A stretch of DNA of 64,000 nt, taken from Nocardioides caldifontis (lineage in GTDB: Bacteria; Actinomycetota; Actinomycetes; Propionibacteriales; Nocardioidaceae). Below are positions 43,001-53,643 of the stretch, in pieces; the stretch's first letter is position 1; the number at the start of each line of letters is the position of its first letter. Location of the stretch: positions 1 to 64,000 of the forward strand of contig NZ_ML701735.1 of assembly GCF_008087345.1 (NCBI RefSeq), written 5' to 3'. A program made the position numbers and the translations under genes. The notes beneath the pieces are model-generated. The model was not told the DNA's origin. It was given only the letters and a program-made list of their open reading frames with translations, and made no database searches.

Positions 43001-43356
43001 TTGACGCTCAGGAGCCGGCCATCCAGCGCCAGCGTGAGGACGGCGTCCATGTTGTTGTCGAAGAGCGACCGCGAGTGCTGGAGGCTCAGCTCCAGGGCAC
43101 GCTTCGACTCCTCCGCGCTGCGGGCCGCGGCGTCGAGCCGACGGGACTTGGTGAACACGGAGACGGCCAGCGCCAGGGAGAGCCCCAGGGTCGCGAGGAC
43201 CACCCACCCGGAGTGCCACGCGTGGGCGTGGCCGGTCGGGTCGTCCACCGGCTCGACGTACAGCAGGAGGGCACCGAGCACCGCGACCACGAGCACGGCG
43301 AGGCACGCGCGCAGCACGAGGCCGTCGCGCGTGGTCACCTGGCGCTCTCTCACCAC
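40027..43356 (-). CDS. Hybrid sensor histidine kinase with four PAS, REC and HPt domains
   Basis: 1109 residues: two membrane helices (about 12-34 and 48-66), then four PAS/PAC units (about 95-570), HisKA with the phospho-acceptor His at about 595 (NMSHEIRTPMNG), HATPase_c (about 690-815) with GTGLGLAIS, a receiver with Asp at about 900 (VLMDVQMPNLDG), and an HPt domain with His at about 1048 (AHFLKSSSAS). All parts of a phosphorelay are in one chain, but no separate output regulator is adjacent. GTG 43356 is chosen for AGGAG 8 nt upstream. Confidence 0.9.
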   Translation of the reverse strand: MVRERQVTTRDGLVLRACLAVLVVAVLGALLLYVEPVDDPTGHAHAWHSGWVVLATLGLSLALAVSVFTKSRRLDAAARSAEESKRALELSLQHSRSLFDNNMDAVLTLALDGRLLSVNDAASDLAGYTADEIVGMGWQALVAPGDLDASMEVLAAAVRGEGRQYSARVRHARGGWRTVTTSAAPIIVDGDVVGIYAIVRDITEQERLRARLSVVSEAVDGATEAIVVTDDQGAVVYANRRAAETLGAPDELALEGHLLEPLLRDVDVVEVVEQPTGPCVRPQNRRHEVSVTTLADGNSLCIVRDVTEREVAQEEVRRSEARYRTILEQIAEGYFEVDLEGCFTLVNDSLCRQLGTTREQLLGRPFFEFTDVVNERLIKDAFNEVRVSGHPRNGVVFWFRRADGCLRAASTSASVVLDEDGGPVGYRGVSRDVTDALRAERDLLRSEERHRLVASATKDVLWDADFTTGTTVWTGALREVVGIDADSFELPRGWWQDRVHPDDIERVTRATEEAIWGHAELYQDEYRLLREDGVYATIFARGHVVREDNGQAVRLVGSMMDVTDRVRREEELRHARQEADEANAAKSLFLANMSHEIRTPMNGVIGMVDLLLQTPLDRHQRSYAETVRQSGERLLVIINDILDLSKIEAGKLRLENRDFELATLVRSTVAAFEAEADRKGLRLTTVVDPAVCSAYHGDPERIGQVLTNLISNAVKFTDAGEVRLTVGPADDGDALRFAVSDSGIGLTPEQVSRLFRPFTQADASTTKRFGGTGLGLAISHELVTLMGGTIGVESVYGEGSTFTADLPLPTAVGAGPAPAGVRKSRPAVAAVRPSSAVARPGPEGAGESGPLVLLVEDNDVNQMVAQVMLDQLGYQVHVAADGVEALDALGRQRFAAVLMDVQMPNLDGYEATSRFRATEPEGERTPIIAMTANALRGDRERALEAGMDDYLAKPVRLEDLADTLERWTATATEGDPEPETVDPAPEELQGEVLDAEAVATLRTISAGMAPGFLEGLVRTYLRDTEVKLGELASAFRSRDAETTAACAHFLKSSSASMGAVRLAATLTVVEQQARAGDLDEVGPLVRSLMTEFRGVREALDAEMSAQLAS

Positions 43357-43451
43357 GTCTCGCGCTCCTGAAGGGGTGCAGGGGTCGCCGCCGGGACGTC
43401 CCAGCGTTGCTATCGGCAGGCGAGGGGTGGGTCTTGAGGAATCGGGCCGGG

Positions 43452-44084
43452 TCAGCCGCGACCGGCGAGCGCCTGGGCGACGACCGGCGCGATGCGCCGC
43501 AGCGCCTGCCCGCGGTGGGAGATCGCGTCCTTCTCGTCGGCCGGGAGCTCGGCGGTGGTCCGGTCGTGGCCGTCGGCGCAGAACAGCACGTCGTAGCCGA
43601 AGCCGCCGCTCCCCCGCACCTCCCGGATCACCCGGCCGGGCATGACGCCCTCCGCGACATGCTCGACCACGCCGTCGGCGCCCGGGAGCGCGAGCACGAC
43701 CGCGCACCGGAACTGCGCGGTCCGCCGCTCGTCGGGCACGTCGGCGAGCTGGGCCAGGAGCAGCTCGTTGTTGGCCCGGTCCTTGGTCTCGCGGTCACCC
43801 GAGACGCCGGCCCACCGGGCGGAGAGCACTCCGGGCATCCCGTTGAGCGCGTCGACGCAGATCCCGCTGTCGTCGGCCACCGAGGGTAGTCCGGTGGCGG
43901 CGACCGCGGCGAGCGCCTTGATCCGGGCGTTGCCCTCGAAGGTCGGCTCGGTCTCGGCCGGCTCGTCGTACGGCGCCACGTCGTCGAGCCCGAGGACCTC
44001 GACGTCCGGGAGGTGCTCGGCGAGGATGCGCCGCATCTCGGCGAGCTTGCCGGTGTTGCGGGAGGCAAGGAAGACACGGGTCAT
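43452..44084 (-). CDS. rdgB: dITP/XTP pyrophosphatase (RdgB/HAM1)
   Basis: 210 residues: [10 protein letters not shown] (about 8-17) is the nucleotide-binding start, the metal-binding [10 protein letters not shown] is at about 70-79, and FGYDVLF and SHRGQAL complete the family set. It removes deaminated purine nucleotides from the pool. The ATG overlaps the rph stop as ATGA, as in many bacteria. Confidence 0.95.
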   Translation of the reverse strand: MTRVFLASRNTGKLAEMRRILAEHLPDVEVLGLDDVAPYDEPAETEPTFEGNARIKALAAVAATGLPSVADDSGICVDALNGMPGVLSARWAGVSGDRETKDRANNELLLAQLADVPDERRTAQFRCAVVLALPGADGVVEHVAEGVMPGRVIREVRGSGGFGYDVLFCADGHDRTTAELPADEKDAISHRGQALRRIAPVVAQALAGRG

Positions 44085-44800
44085 CCCTCGAGCGCCGCCT
44101 GCTGGATCGCAGTCAGGTCGGCGCACCCCTTGGCGGCGAGCGTGAGCAGGTCGTCGAGGAGCGCCCGCTCGAACGGCTCCGCCTCGGCGGTGCCCTGCAC
44201 CTCGACGAACCGCCCGTCGCCGGTCATCACGACGTTCATGTCGGTCTCGGCGCGTACGTCCTCCTCGTAGGGCAGGTCGAGCCGCGGCACGCCGTCGACG
44301 ATCCCCACCGACACCGCGGCCACGGACCCCTTGAGCGGGTTGCCCTTGAGCGCCTTCTCCGACCGCAGGTGCGCACAGGCGTCGACGAGCGCGACGTAGG
44401 CGCCGGTGATCGCAGCGGTGCGGGTGCCTCCGTCGGCCTGGAGGACGTCGCAGTCGAGCACGATGGTGTTCTCGCCGAGCGCCTTGTAGTCGATCACCGC
44501 CCGCAGCGACCGGCCGATCAGCCGGGAGATCTCGTGGGTCCGGCCACCGATCCGCCCCTTGACCGACTCGCGGTCGGAGCGGGTGTGCGTGGAGGACGGG
44601 AGCATGGCGTACTCCGCGGTGACCCAGCCGAGCCCGGAGTCCTTGCGCCACCGCGGCACCCCGATGCTCGCGGACGCCGCGCACAGCACCCGGGTCCCCC
44701 CGAACTCCACCAGCACCGAGCCGGCGGCGTGGTCCAGCCAGTGCCGGGTCAGGCGGATCGGTCGGAGCTCGTCGTCGGCGCGTCCATCGGCTCGGCTCAT
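44081..44800 (-). CDS. rph: Ribonuclease PH
   Basis: 239 residues of full family length. [36 protein letters not shown] (split over two strands) and [19 protein letters not shown] mark the phosphate-dependent exoribonuclease that trims tRNA 3' ends. It is coupled to rdgB and preceded by a leaderless-type -10. Confidence 0.95.
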   Translation of the reverse strand: MSRADGRADDELRPIRLTRHWLDHAAGSVLVEFGGTRVLCAASASIGVPRWRKDSGLGWVTAEYAMLPSSTHTRSDRESVKGRIGGRTHEISRLIGRSLRAVIDYKALGENTIVLDCDVLQADGGTRTAAITGAYVALVDACAHLRSEKALKGNPLKGSVAAVSVGIVDGVPRLDLPYEEDVRAETDMNVVMTGDGRFVEVQGTAEAEPFERALLDDLLTLAAKGCADLTAIQQAALEG

Positions 44801-44807
44801 GGCCCGG

Positions 44808-44813
44808 ACACTA
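44808..44813 (-). promoter_or_regulatory. Putative leaderless -10 for rph-rdgB
   Basis: TAGTGT on the minus strand is followed by 7 nt and the ATG at 44800. It overlaps the stop region of the upstream gene, so rph and rdgB may have their own start of transcription. Confidence 0.5.
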
Positions 44814-45974
44814 CCGACGCCCCGCGAACCCCCGGGTGACCGCCCTGCGGACCGCTCCGCCGGTCACCGCGACCACCCGCTCCAGCGGCCCCTGGCGTCG
44901 CGCCAGCCGGTAGACCGCACCGATCGCGACCACCAGCGCCACCTGGCCGAGGAAGACCCCCGTGGTGTCCTCGTCCCACCAGCCGTCCGTGCGGAGCACC
45001 ACGTGGAGCGTGTAGAGGGTCAGCGTCATCGCCCCGGCCCCGAGGAGGACCGCGGTGACGCGCGGCGCGGGCCGGGCGAGGAGCAGGCACGCGCCCAGGA
45101 CGAGCAGCGCGCTGCCGATCGTCATCATCAGGTCGAGCGACGTGCCCGTGTGCGGCGACCGGACGGCGAGCCACCACCAGGAGCCGGTGGGCACGACGCC
45201 GTACAGGCCGTCGGTCAGGGTCGTCGAGAGGTCGCCGCGCCACCCCGACCCCTCGAAGGTGCGGATCATCGCCGCCCGCGCGTCCGGGCGGGCGACCAGC
45301 GTGTCCGAGACCGCCCACGCGGTGACCGCCGCCCACGCGCCCACCCCCACCAGGACGAGCGCGGTGCGCACGCTCCGCAGGTCGAGCCGTCCGACCACGA
45401 TGCCGACGAGCAGGTACGGCACCCAGGTCAGCACCGGGTAGTAACCGGTCACCACCAGCTCGCGCAGGACGGTGCCGGGTGCGGAGAGCGAGTCGAACGA
45501 GGGCACGTCGTACGACGCCCACGGCAGGTCCCGCCGCCACAGCAGGCTCACCACCGGCCCGGCGGCGGCCCACACCACGGCGACCGTGCCGACGACCCAG
45601 GTGCGCAGGGCGAGGAAGGGCGCGGCGACGAGGAAGAGCAGCGCATAGTTCACCAGGATCACCGCGATCCCCGTGTCGAGCCCGCCGATCACGAGCCCGA
45701 CCAGGGCGACCCACGCCGCCCGCACCGCCGTGCCGGCGAGCATCCCGGCGAGGTCGGCTCCACGCAGCGGCGCGCGCGTCCCGGACAGCAGCACGAGGCT
45801 GACCCCGGCCAGGACGGCGAAGAGCGCAGAGGCCCGCCCGCCGGCGACCTGGTGCGCGAGCGGCACCTCTCCGCCGGTGGTCCCCGGCAGGATGTGCGTC
45901 GCCATCATCCCGACGAGGGCGAGGCAGCGCGCGGCGTCGACGCCGACGACGCGGCCCGCCCCCGCAGGCGTCAC
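44811..45974 (-). CDS. Multi-helix membrane protein of the acyltransferase/HGSNAT-like type
   Basis: 387 residues and about ten membrane helices. The start [21 protein letters not shown] resembles the DUF1624/HGSNAT and DUF418 families, where an early RxxxxDxxR motif starts the first helix. Such proteins move acyl groups across the membrane or bind small lipids. It begins 10 bp after the ABC-2 permease ends, so it probably shares that operon. Confidence 0.7.
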   Translation of the reverse strand: MTPAGAGRVVGVDAARCLALVGMMATHILPGTTGGEVPLAHQVAGGRASALFAVLAGVSLVLLSGTRAPLRGADLAGMLAGTAVRAAWVALVGLVIGGLDTGIAVILVNYALLFLVAAPFLALRTWVVGTVAVVWAAAGPVVSLLWRRDLPWASYDVPSFDSLSAPGTVLRELVVTGYYPVLTWVPYLLVGIVVGRLDLRSVRTALVLVGVGAWAAVTAWAVSDTLVARPDARAAMIRTFEGSGWRGDLSTTLTDGLYGVVPTGSWWWLAVRSPHTGTSLDLMMTIGSALLVLGACLLLARPAPRVTAVLLGAGAMTLTLYTLHVVLRTDGWWDEDTTGVFLGQVALVVAIGAVYRLARRQGPLERVVAVTGGAVRRAVTRGFAGRR

Positions 45975-45984
45975 GCGGTCGCGC

Positions 45985-46770
45985 TCACTTCACCTCGGCG
46001 CGGAGCATCCGCCACGCCCCGATGGCGAAGGGCAGGACGATCCAGATCAGCGTCGTCGTCGCGACCTGCGCCCACTCCTCGCCGGTCAGCCCCTGCCCGT
46101 CGAAGAGCGGGGTCTGCGCGGTGCCGAGGTCGATCCACGGCTGCACGTCGCGGACCTGCTCGATGATGCTGGTCACGATGTTGAACGCGATCGGCAGCAC
46201 GAAGTAGGTCACGATCGCGGCCGCGGAGTTGAGGAAGAGCATGCCGAAGGCGAGCCCCTGCACGATCCCCATCGTCTGGAGCAGCGCGAAGTTGCCGAGG
46301 TCGCCGAAGCCGTACGCGCCCCACATGTCGTCGACGCTCGCGATCACCGTGGCGAGCGCAGCCACGAGGATCGCGACCACGATCGCGGCGAGCCCGAAGA
46401 GCACCGCCGCCACGACCTTCGCCGCGATCACCCGCTCGCGGTGCGGCTCCAGGGTGAACGTGGTGAGCGCGGCCCGCTGCCCCCACTCGCTGGTGACCAG
46501 CAGGACGCCGAGCACCGGGAGCAGGAACCCCTGCGGCGTCGCCGTGGCGCCCAGGAACGCCTCGAAGTTGTTGCCCTCGTCCGGGGCGAAGATCAGCAGC
46601 AGCGCGACGACGAGGGCGGTGATGGCGACGATCGTGACCATCAGCCACTTGCCGGCCCGGGTGTCGAACATCTTCCGCATCTCGACGACGACGTGACGGG
46701 TGAAAGGCACCCGCGAGGTGCCGGAGACGTCCAGCAGCCCCTGGGGTGCGCCGGTGGGTGGTGCGGTCAT
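45985..46770 (-). CDS. ABC-2 type transporter permease
   Basis: 261 residues with six membrane helices (about 45-65, 85-105, 135-165, 172-200, 205-225, 235-255). The extracytoplasmic loops are short. It pairs with the ATPase encoded just upstream, with an ATGA overlap. The substrate is not known; ABC-2 exporters of this size are used for drugs, lipids or polysaccharides. Confidence 0.85.
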   Translation of the reverse strand: MTAPPTGAPQGLLDVSGTSRVPFTRHVVVEMRKMFDTRAGKWLMVTIVAITALVVALLLIFAPDEGNNFEAFLGATATPQGFLLPVLGVLLVTSEWGQRAALTTFTLEPHRERVIAAKVVAAVLFGLAAIVVAILVAALATVIASVDDMWGAYGFGDLGNFALLQTMGIVQGLAFGMLFLNSAAAIVTYFVLPIAFNIVTSIIEQVRDVQPWIDLGTAQTPLFDGQGLTGEEWAQVATTTLIWIVLPFAIGAWRMLRAEVK

Positions 46771-47663
46771 GCGACGACTCCTTCGCGCTGGGTCTCGGCG
46801 GTCAGCTCCAGGAACAGCGCCTCGAGCCCGGCGCCGTCGGCCGGGCGGAGCTCGACGAGAGTGAGCTGGTGGCGGGCGGCGACCTCGCCGACCTGGACCG
46901 GCTCGGCCTCGACGTGGAGGTGCGCGGCGTCGGCCTTCACCGGGAACCCCGCGTCCGCGAGCGCGTCGCGCAGCGCCTCGGCCTCGACCGCCCTCACCAG
47001 GGTGCCGGTGGTGCGGAGCAGCTCCTCCTTGGTGCCCTGCGCGACGATCCGGCCGTTGCCGATCAGCAGCATGTCGTCGGCGATCATCTCCACCTCGTGG
47101 AGCAGGTGCGAGGAGAGCAGCACCGTGCCGCCCTGCTGGGCGAAGGTGCGCAGCATCCCCCGCATCCAGTGGATGCCCGCCGGGTCGAGCCCGTTGGCCG
47201 GCTCGTCGAGGATCAGCACCCGCGGCTCGCCGAGGAGCGCGTGGGCGATGCCGAGCCGCTGGCGCATGCCGAGCGAGTAGTGGCGGACCCGCCGCTTCGC
47301 CTCCTTCGGGGTCAGGCTGACGAGCTCGAGCATCTCGTCGACCCGCTTCTCGGGCAGCCCCATGGTCGCGGCACCGAGCGCGAGGATCTCCCGGCCGGTG
47401 CGGCCGGCGTGCTGGGCGGAGGCGTCGAGCAGGACGCCGACGTGGCGCGCGGGGTTCGGGATGTCGGAGTAGCGGTGGCCGCCGATCGTGACGTTCCCCG
47501 ACGTGGCGGGCGTGAGCCCCACCATGATCCGCATCGTGGTCGACTTGCCGGCGCCGTTGGGGCCCAGGAAGCCGGTGACCCGCCCCTGGCGGGCGGTGAA
47601 GGAGACGTCGTCGACCGCGGTGAAGCCGCCGTACCTCTTGGTGACGTGGTGGACCTCGATCAT
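46767..47663 (-). CDS. ABC-2 type transporter ATP-binding protein
   Basis: 298 residues: Walker A GPNGAGKST (about 36-44), signature YSLGMRQRLG (about 130-139), Walker B LILDEPANGLDPAG, and LSSHLLHEVEMIAD with the switch His. The long C-terminal extension (about 215-298) is typical of the DrrA/CcmA-like exporters. ATG 47663 gives the usual MIEVHHVTKRYG start; a GTG at 47672 is possible. Confidence 0.88.
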   Translation of the reverse strand: MIEVHHVTKRYGGFTAVDDVSFTARQGRVTGFLGPNGAGKSTTMRIMVGLTPATSGNVTIGGHRYSDIPNPARHVGVLLDASAQHAGRTGREILALGAATMGLPEKRVDEMLELVSLTPKEAKRRVRHYSLGMRQRLGIAHALLGEPRVLILDEPANGLDPAGIHWMRGMLRTFAQQGGTVLLSSHLLHEVEMIADDMLLIGNGRIVAQGTKEELLRTTGTLVRAVEAEALRDALADAGFPVKADAAHLHVEAEPVQVGEVAARHQLTLVELRPADGAGLEALFLELTAETQREGVVA

Positions 47664-47697
47664 GGGCTCCACCCTGCCGTAGAAGCGGGCGCGATGC

Positions 47698-48588
47698 TCA
47701 CCCGAAACGCGGCAGCCGCCGCTCCGACGGGGTGGGCCACGGGTTGGGACGGCAGCCGTCGAGCCCCTTGGACTGCGTCTGCATGACCGGGGCGGCGGCG
47801 CCGCGCCGGGGGCAGCCGCGGTGGCCGTGGCCGAGCCAGTGGCCCATCTCGTGGTTGACGACCATGTGCCGGTAGTCGCGCAGCGACCTGCTCCTGCGGT
47901 TCCACATCGGCGAGGCGTGCAGCCACCGGGTCTGGTTGATCACGACGTAGCGGCCGACCCGGCAGCTCCACTCGACGCTGCAGACCGGGGAGAACGACGG
48001 CAGCCGCGAGGCCTCGCTGAGCACCAGGGTGAGGTCGCCGCCCCGGGCCACGCGGCGGAACTTCACGCCGGCGCCGCGCCACCCGCGCGGGTCGTCGAGG
48101 GTCTGCTGGGCCTGGGTGCGGAACCGGCGCAGGTCGGCGACGACCCGCCCGCGGGTCTCGACGTGGTAGGTCACGGTCCGCTTCGCCCGCACCCGGTGGT
48201 CGACCCGGCGGGTGGCGGAGGCGATGACCCGGACCGGCGCGTGCCCCGCCTTGCGGGCGGTGACGCGCACCGCGACCCCGTGGCCGAAGTCGGCGACGGT
48301 GAGCTTCCGGCGCTTGCCGGTGGCCCCGCGGATCGGCTCGCCGTCCCGGAGCCAGCGGTAGCGCACGGTGTCGGGCTCGCCCTTCCAGGTGGCCGGACGC
48401 ACCCGCAGCGTCTTACCGATCCGGGCGACGCCCACGACGCGGGGTGCGCGACGCAGCTCGAGCCGGTCGTCGCCGTGCGCGTGGACGCTGGGTCCCGGCT
48501 GCGGCCGCTCCCCCGCGGCAGCCGGGAGCACCGCGGCCGACGTCGCGACGAGCACCAGGGTCACCAGGGCGAGCAGGGGCCTGAGCAT
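47698..48588 (-). CDS. Secreted DUF3152 zinc-metalloprotease-like protein
   Basis: 296 residues. A signal peptide (about 1-26) is followed by an Ig-like basic region (about 45-130, TLRVRPATWKGEPD) and a DUF3152 domain (about 135-296) with the zinc motif VNHEMGHWLGHGHRGC: the HExGHxxGxxH pattern of zincin proteases. YHVETRGRV opens the domain. A paired Cys set (CSVEWSC) suggests disulphides outside the cell. The ATG at 48588 has GGAGG close upstream. Confidence 0.85.
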   Translation of the reverse strand: MLRPLLALVTLVLVATSAAVLPAAAGERPQPGPSVHAHGDDRLELRRAPRVVGVARIGKTLRVRPATWKGEPDTVRYRWLRDGEPIRGATGKRRKLTVADFGHGVAVRVTARKAGHAPVRVIASATRRVDHRVRAKRTVTYHVETRGRVVADLRRFRTQAQQTLDDPRGWRGAGVKFRRVARGGDLTLVLSEASRLPSFSPVCSVEWSCRVGRYVVINQTRWLHASPMWNRRSRSLRDYRHMVVNHEMGHWLGHGHRGCPRRGAAAPVMQTQSKGLDGCRPNPWPTPSERRLPRFG

Positions 48589-48619
48589 GGCCTCCACCCT
48601 AGCCAGCGCGTCCGGAGGG

Positions 48620-49387
48620 TCAGACCTCGTAGGTGGCGCCCTCGGCGGCGAGCAGGACCGGCCCGGAGTAGACGCCTTCGGCCTCGTGCAGCGCCTCGGC
48701 CTTCTCGTGCCACGGCGGGATGTGGGTCAGCACCAGCGTCCCGACCGCAGCGTCCTCGGCGGTGCGCGCGGCCTCGGAGCCGGTCATGTGCACGTGCGGC
48801 GGGTTGTCGCGACCGTCGCGGAACGCCGCCTCGGCGAGGAGCAGGTCGGCTCCGCGGGCCAGCCGCGTCAGCGAGTCGCAGGCGGCGGTGTCGCCGCTGT
48901 AGACGAGGGCCCGCCCGCCGCACTCGACCCGCAGCGCGTAGGCCTCGATCGGGTGGTCCACGCGCCGGGCGGTCACCGTGAAGGGGCCGAGCTCGACCTC
49001 GCCGCGGCGGAGCCGCTTGAACGCGAACTCGTCGTTCATCCCGGGGTCGAGCGGCAGCCCGTACGCACGGGCCATCCGCGACTTCGTCCCCCGGGGACCC
49101 CACACCGGGATCTGCGGCTGCGGTCCTTCGGGGTGGTACTTGCGCAGCACGTAGTACCCGCTGATGTCGAAGAAGTGGTCGGGGTGCAGGTGGCTGATGA
49201 ACACCGCGTCGACCAGCAGCGGGTCGCAGTGACGCTGGAGCGCACCGAGCGCCCCCGACCCAAGGTCCAGGAGGATGCGCCAGGTCCTCGTCGGGTCCTC
49301 GGTGTCCGGGGCCTCGACGAGGTAGCAGCTCGCGGTGGAGTCCGGCCCGGCGAACGAGCCGGAGCAGCCGATCACGGTGACCTTCAC
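48620..49387 (-). CDS. Metallo-beta-lactamase-fold phosphodiesterase (Rv1339-like)
   Basis: 255 residues. [10 protein letters not shown] (about 65-74) is the HxHxDH zinc site; GDTAACDS and the later LTHIPPWH give the remaining ligands. Its place next to murI matches M. tuberculosis Rv1339, an atypical cyclic-nucleotide phosphodiesterase; RNase Z-like activity is an alternative. GTG start overlaps the murI stop as GTGA. Confidence 0.85.
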   Translation of the reverse strand: MKVTVIGCSGSFAGPDSTASCYLVEAPDTEDPTRTWRILLDLGSGALGALQRHCDPLLVDAVFISHLHPDHFFDISGYYVLRKYHPEGPQPQIPVWGPRGTKSRMARAYGLPLDPGMNDEFAFKRLRRGEVELGPFTVTARRVDHPIEAYALRVECGGRALVYSGDTAACDSLTRLARGADLLLAEAAFRDGRDNPPHVHMTGSEAARTAEDAAVGTLVLTHIPPWHEKAEALHEAEGVYSGPVLLAAEGATYEV

Positions 49388-50193
49388 GGCGACCCCACCC
49401 AGGCGAACTGCTTCGCCGACTGCAGCTCGGGGCCGAGGAACCGCCGGCCGATGCGATGGAACTCCTCAGGGTCCCCGGTGGTGAGGAACCGGTGGGTCGG
49501 CTCCGGCAGCGACGGGTCGCGCTCGAGGCCGCGCCGGACCAGCGTGCGGTAGACGTCCTTCGCGGTCTCCTCGGCGCTGCTCACCAGCGTCACCTGGTCG
49601 CCCATCACGTAGGAGATCACCGCGGTCAGCAGCGGGTAGTGGGTGCAGCCGAGGATCAGGGTGTCGATGCCGGAGGAGGTCAGCGGGTCGAGGTACTCGT
49701 GGGCCACCTCGAGCAGCTCGGGCCCGCTGGTCACGCCGGCCTCCACGAACTCCACGAACCGCGGGCAGGCCCGGGTGTGCAGGGTGACGTGAGGGGCTGC
49801 CGCGAACGCGTCGTCGTAGGCCATCGAGTCGGCGGTCGCCCGCGTGCAGATCACGCCGATCTGGCCGGTGCGGCTCGCCGCGACCGCACGCCGGGTCGCG
49901 GGGTAGATCACCTCGACCACCGGCACCGGGTAGCGCTCCCGGGCGTCGCGGAGCACCGCCGCGCTCGCCGAGTTGCAGGCGATGACCAGCAGCTTCACCC
50001 CCTGGTCGACCAGGTGGTCGAGGCACTCGAGGGCGTACTCGCGGACCTCGCCGATCCCCTTCGGGCCATAGGGCTGGCGCGCGGTGTCACCGAGGTAGAG
50101 CACCGACTCGTGAGGGAGCTGGTCGATGACGGAACGGGCCACGGTGAGACCACCGAAGCCCGAGTCGAAGATGCCGAGGGGAGCGTCCGCCAT
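49384..50193 (-). CDS. murI: Glutamate racemase
   Basis: 269 residues with both catalytic Cys motifs, IACNSASAA (about 70-78) and LGCTHYPLL (about 182-190), and the opening [12 protein letters not shown]. It makes D-glutamate for peptidoglycan. It lies directly upstream of the phosphodiesterase gene with a GTGA overlap, the same order as in mycobacteria. Confidence 0.95.
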   Translation of the reverse strand: MADAPLGIFDSGFGGLTVARSVIDQLPHESVLYLGDTARQPYGPKGIGEVREYALECLDHLVDQGVKLLVIACNSASAAVLRDARERYPVPVVEVIYPATRRAVAASRTGQIGVICTRATADSMAYDDAFAAAPHVTLHTRACPRFVEFVEAGVTSGPELLEVAHEYLDPLTSSGIDTLILGCTHYPLLTAVISYVMGDQVTLVSSAEETAKDVYRTLVRRGLERDPSLPEPTHRFLTTGDPEEFHRIGRRFLGPELQSAKQFAWVGSP

Positions 50194-50263
50194 GACCCGG
50201 CAAGGCTAGTGGGCGATGCGGTGGATCCGCGTTACCCGAGCCACACCGGTCCTGCGACCGTCG

Positions 50264-50938
50264 TCACTCCGCCGCCGGCCGTTCGTTGTAGACGCCGGCC
50301 TGCTCCTGGCCGGTCAGCGCCTGGATCGCCGCCATCAGCTGGTCCGTGATCTCCCGCCGGGCCCGTCCGGGCGCCACCCCGTCGTACCTCCCGGCGACGT
50401 GGATCGGCTCGCCGAACCGCACGGTGACCTTGGCGAGCCGGGGCAGCCGGGCGCCCACCGGCTGGAGCCGCTCGGTGCCGACGAGCCCCACCGGGACGAT
50501 CGGGGCGCCGGACACCAGGGCGAGCTGGGCCACGCCGGTGCGGCCGCGGTAGAGCCGGCCGTCGCGGGAGCGAGTGCCCTCGGGATAGATCCCGAACGCC
50601 TCGCCCCGGCCGAGCACCTCGAGGGCGATGTCGAGCGAGTCGAGCGCGGACCGGGTGTCGGCGCGGTTGACCGGCACCATGCCGAGCCCCTCGAACCAGG
50701 CCTTGGAGACCCGGCCTCGGAGGCCGGTGCCGGTGAAGTACTCCTCCTTGGCGAGGAAGACGACCTTCCGCGGCGCCACGACGGGGATCACCACGCTGTC
50801 GACGAACGACAGGTGGTTGCTGGCCAACAGCACCCCACCCGTGGGCGGCACGTTCTCGCGCCCCTCCACCACCGGCCGCCAGATCGCCCGGGCCAGCGGC
50901 GGGACGACCGAGTGGAGGACGGTGTAGAGCACGGCCAC
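50264..50938 (-). CDS. 1-acyl-glycerol-3-phosphate acyltransferase (PlsC family)
   Basis: 224 residues with the acyltransferase motifs NHLSFVDS (HX4D, about 41-48), the GMVPVNR block, YPEGTRSRDG (about 118-127) and PIVPVGLVG. It should transfer an acyl chain to lysophosphatidate in the membrane. Its GTG begins 8 bp after cysM, in the position where mycobacteria have a rhomboid gene. Confidence 0.88.
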   Translation of the reverse strand: MAVLYTVLHSVVPPLARAIWRPVVEGRENVPPTGGVLLASNHLSFVDSVVIPVVAPRKVVFLAKEEYFTGTGLRGRVSKAWFEGLGMVPVNRADTRSALDSLDIALEVLGRGEAFGIYPEGTRSRDGRLYRGRTGVAQLALVSGAPIVPVGLVGTERLQPVGARLPRLAKVTVRFGEPIHVAGRYDGVAPGRARREITDQLMAAIQALTGQEQAGVYNERPAAE

Positions 50939-50945
50939 GCCCCGA

Positions 50946-52192
<1,247 letters not shown>

Positions 52193-52244
52193 GGCGGACG
52201 GTGCTCCCTGGTCGTGTGGTGGTGGTCGGTTTCGGGGGTCGGGC

Positions 52245-52700
52245 TCAGCCGGTCGGGGCCGGCAGCGAGTCGACGACGGAGACCTCTTCCTCGGTCACCT
52301 CGCCGTCGACGATCCTGTAGGACCTGAACTCCACCGGGCCCTCGTTATTCCCGTGCTCGTCCGAGAAGGTCTGCGCTGTGGAGACCAGCACGTAGTGGGC
52401 GCCCGGCTCGCTCGCCAGCCCGATGTCGGTGCGGCTCGGGTAGGCCTCGGTGGCGGTGTGCGAGTGGTAGATCACGACCGGCTCCTCGTCGTTGTCCCAC
52501 ATCTCCTTGTAGAGCGCGAGGAGCTCGGTGGAGTCGAACTCGTAGAAGGTCGGGGAGCCGGCGGCGTTGACCATCGGCACGAACCGCTCCGGCCGGTCGC
52601 TGCCCTCGGGGCCCGCCACGATGCCGCACGCCTCGTCGGGGTGGTCCCGCTTGGCGTGCGCGACGATGGCGTCGTAGGTCGCACGGTCGATGACAAGCAC
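52245..52700 (-). CDS. mec: JAMM/Mov34 metalloprotease Mec
   Basis: 151 residues. The JAMM zinc motif HSHTATEAYPSRTD (HxHx7Sx2D, about 79-92) and the upstream Glu in HPDEACGIVAG (about 20-30) are complete. In mycobacteria Mec cuts the CysO-cysteine adduct to release cysteine; here it may also remove the extra C-terminal Ala of CysO. No Shine-Dalgarno; a TACCCT hexamer lies 6 nt before the GTG. Confidence 0.93.
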   Translation of the reverse strand: MLVIDRATYDAIVAHAKRDHPDEACGIVAGPEGSDRPERFVPMVNAAGSPTFYEFDSTELLALYKEMWDNDEEPVVIYHSHTATEAYPSRTDIGLASEPGAHYVLVSTAQTFSDEHGNNEGPVEFRSYRIVDGEVTEEEVSVVDSLPAPTG

Positions 52701-52706
52701 CCGGCC

Positions 52707-52712
52707 AGGGTA
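52707..52712 (-). promoter_or_regulatory. Putative leaderless -10 for mec-cysO-cysM
   Basis: TACCCT on the minus strand is followed by 6 nt and the GTG at 52700, which would let the cysteine genes be read separately from clpS. Confidence 0.5.
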
Positions 52713-52734
52713 GTTCGGGCGGCGAGGCGCTCCC

Positions 52735-53319
52735 TCAGCCGCCCATGGACCGGACGAGCGTCTCCTGCAGGTAGGCCAGCCAGTCGTAGATGTCGTGCAC
52801 CTGCGTGCGCGGGTCCTCGTCGGGCAGCTGCTCCCACAGCTCCTCGTCGCCCTCCTCGATCCCGAGCCGCGTGGCGAGCGCCAGCCGCATGTCGGTGATC
52901 GTCTTCATCCACGCGATCGCCTGCCCGGGGTCGAGCTCGACGTCGATGGTGAGCCCGTCCTCGTCGAGCTGCGGCGGGAGCCCCGCCTCCTCCAGCGTGT
53001 CGATCAGCGCGCCGGCGGTGGCCGCCTTGCCGCTGCGGAGCTGGGTCTCGGTGTAGCGGCGGAACTCCCCCGCCGCCTCCTCGTCGTCGCGGTACGCCGA
53101 GGGGAAGAGCCGGGCGAGCACCGGGTCGTCGGGCTCGTTCGTCGGACCGGAGAAGTCGAGCAGCGCCTCGAACGGGTCGACCTCGGTGGTCGGGACCGCC
53201 GCCTCGTCGCGGAGCAGCTCGATCAGCTGGGAGGCGAGCGACCGGAGCAGGTCGGCCTCGAAGCCGGAGAAGGTCGCGACGGCCCCGCCGCGGCGCCGCG
53301 GCTGGAAGCCCTCAGTCAT
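52735..53319 (-). CDS. DUF2017 family protein
   Basis: 194 residues, acidic, mostly helical: [16 protein letters not shown] near the start, [21 protein letters not shown] in the middle and [15 protein letters not shown] at the end. It matches the DUF2017 family that sits beside clpS in actinobacteria (Rv1332 position). It has no known activity; the place suggests a role with ClpS or protein turnover. It overlaps clpS by 8 nt. Confidence 0.85.
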   Translation of the reverse strand: MTEGFQPRRRGGAVATFSGFEADLLRSLASQLIELLRDEAAVPTTEVDPFEALLDFSGPTNEPDDPVLARLFPSAYRDDEEAAGEFRRYTETQLRSGKAATAGALIDTLEEAGLPPQLDEDGLTIDVELDPGQAIAWMKTITDMRLALATRLGIEEGDEELWEQLPDEDPRTQVHDIYDWLAYLQETLVRSMGG

Positions 53320-53608
53320 CGGCACGCTCCAACGTGGCCCACAGGCCGTACTCGTGCATCGCCTGCACGTCGCGCTCCATCTCCTCGCGGCTCCCGGAGG
53401 AGACGATCGACCGGCCGTCGTGGTGCACCTCGAGCATCAGCTTCTCGGCCTTGCGCCGGCTGAACCCGAAGTACTGCTGGAACACGAAGGTCACGTAGGA
53501 CATCAGGTTGACGGGGTCGTTCCAGACGACGGTCTGCCACGGCCGGTCCGCGGCGGTGAGGTCGTCGAGCTGCGACTCCTCGTACTCCACGGGCATGGGT
53601 GCTGACAC
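53312..53608 (-). CDS. clpS: ATP-dependent Clp protease adaptor ClpS
   Basis: 98 residues. [21 protein letters not shown] (about 24-44) holds the NDxxN degron-binding pocket, and [17 protein letters not shown] the conserved His pair. It delivers N-degron substrates to ClpAP/ClpCP. The GTG start has no Shine-Dalgarno but TAGAGT 6 nt upstream. It is divergent from pncB with 48 bp between starts. Confidence 0.94.
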   Translation of the reverse strand: MSAPMPVEYEESQLDDLTAADRPWQTVVWNDPVNLMSYVTFVFQQYFGFSRRKAEKLMLEVHHDGRSIVSSGSREEMERDVQAMHEYGLWATLERADD

Positions 53609-53614
53609 GGTTCC

Positions 53615-53620
53615 ACTCTA
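53615..53620 (-). promoter_or_regulatory. Putative leaderless -10 for clpS
   Basis: TAGAGT on the minus strand is followed by 6 nt and the GTG at 53608. Confidence 0.5.
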
Positions 53621-53643
53621 GAGTCCGCCGCTGGGTACGGAAC

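Noticed and set aside
40003-43371. A 1122-codon open frame on the plus strand
   Set aside because: It is the antisense of the hybrid histidine kinase, whose domains are all recognisable on the minus strand.
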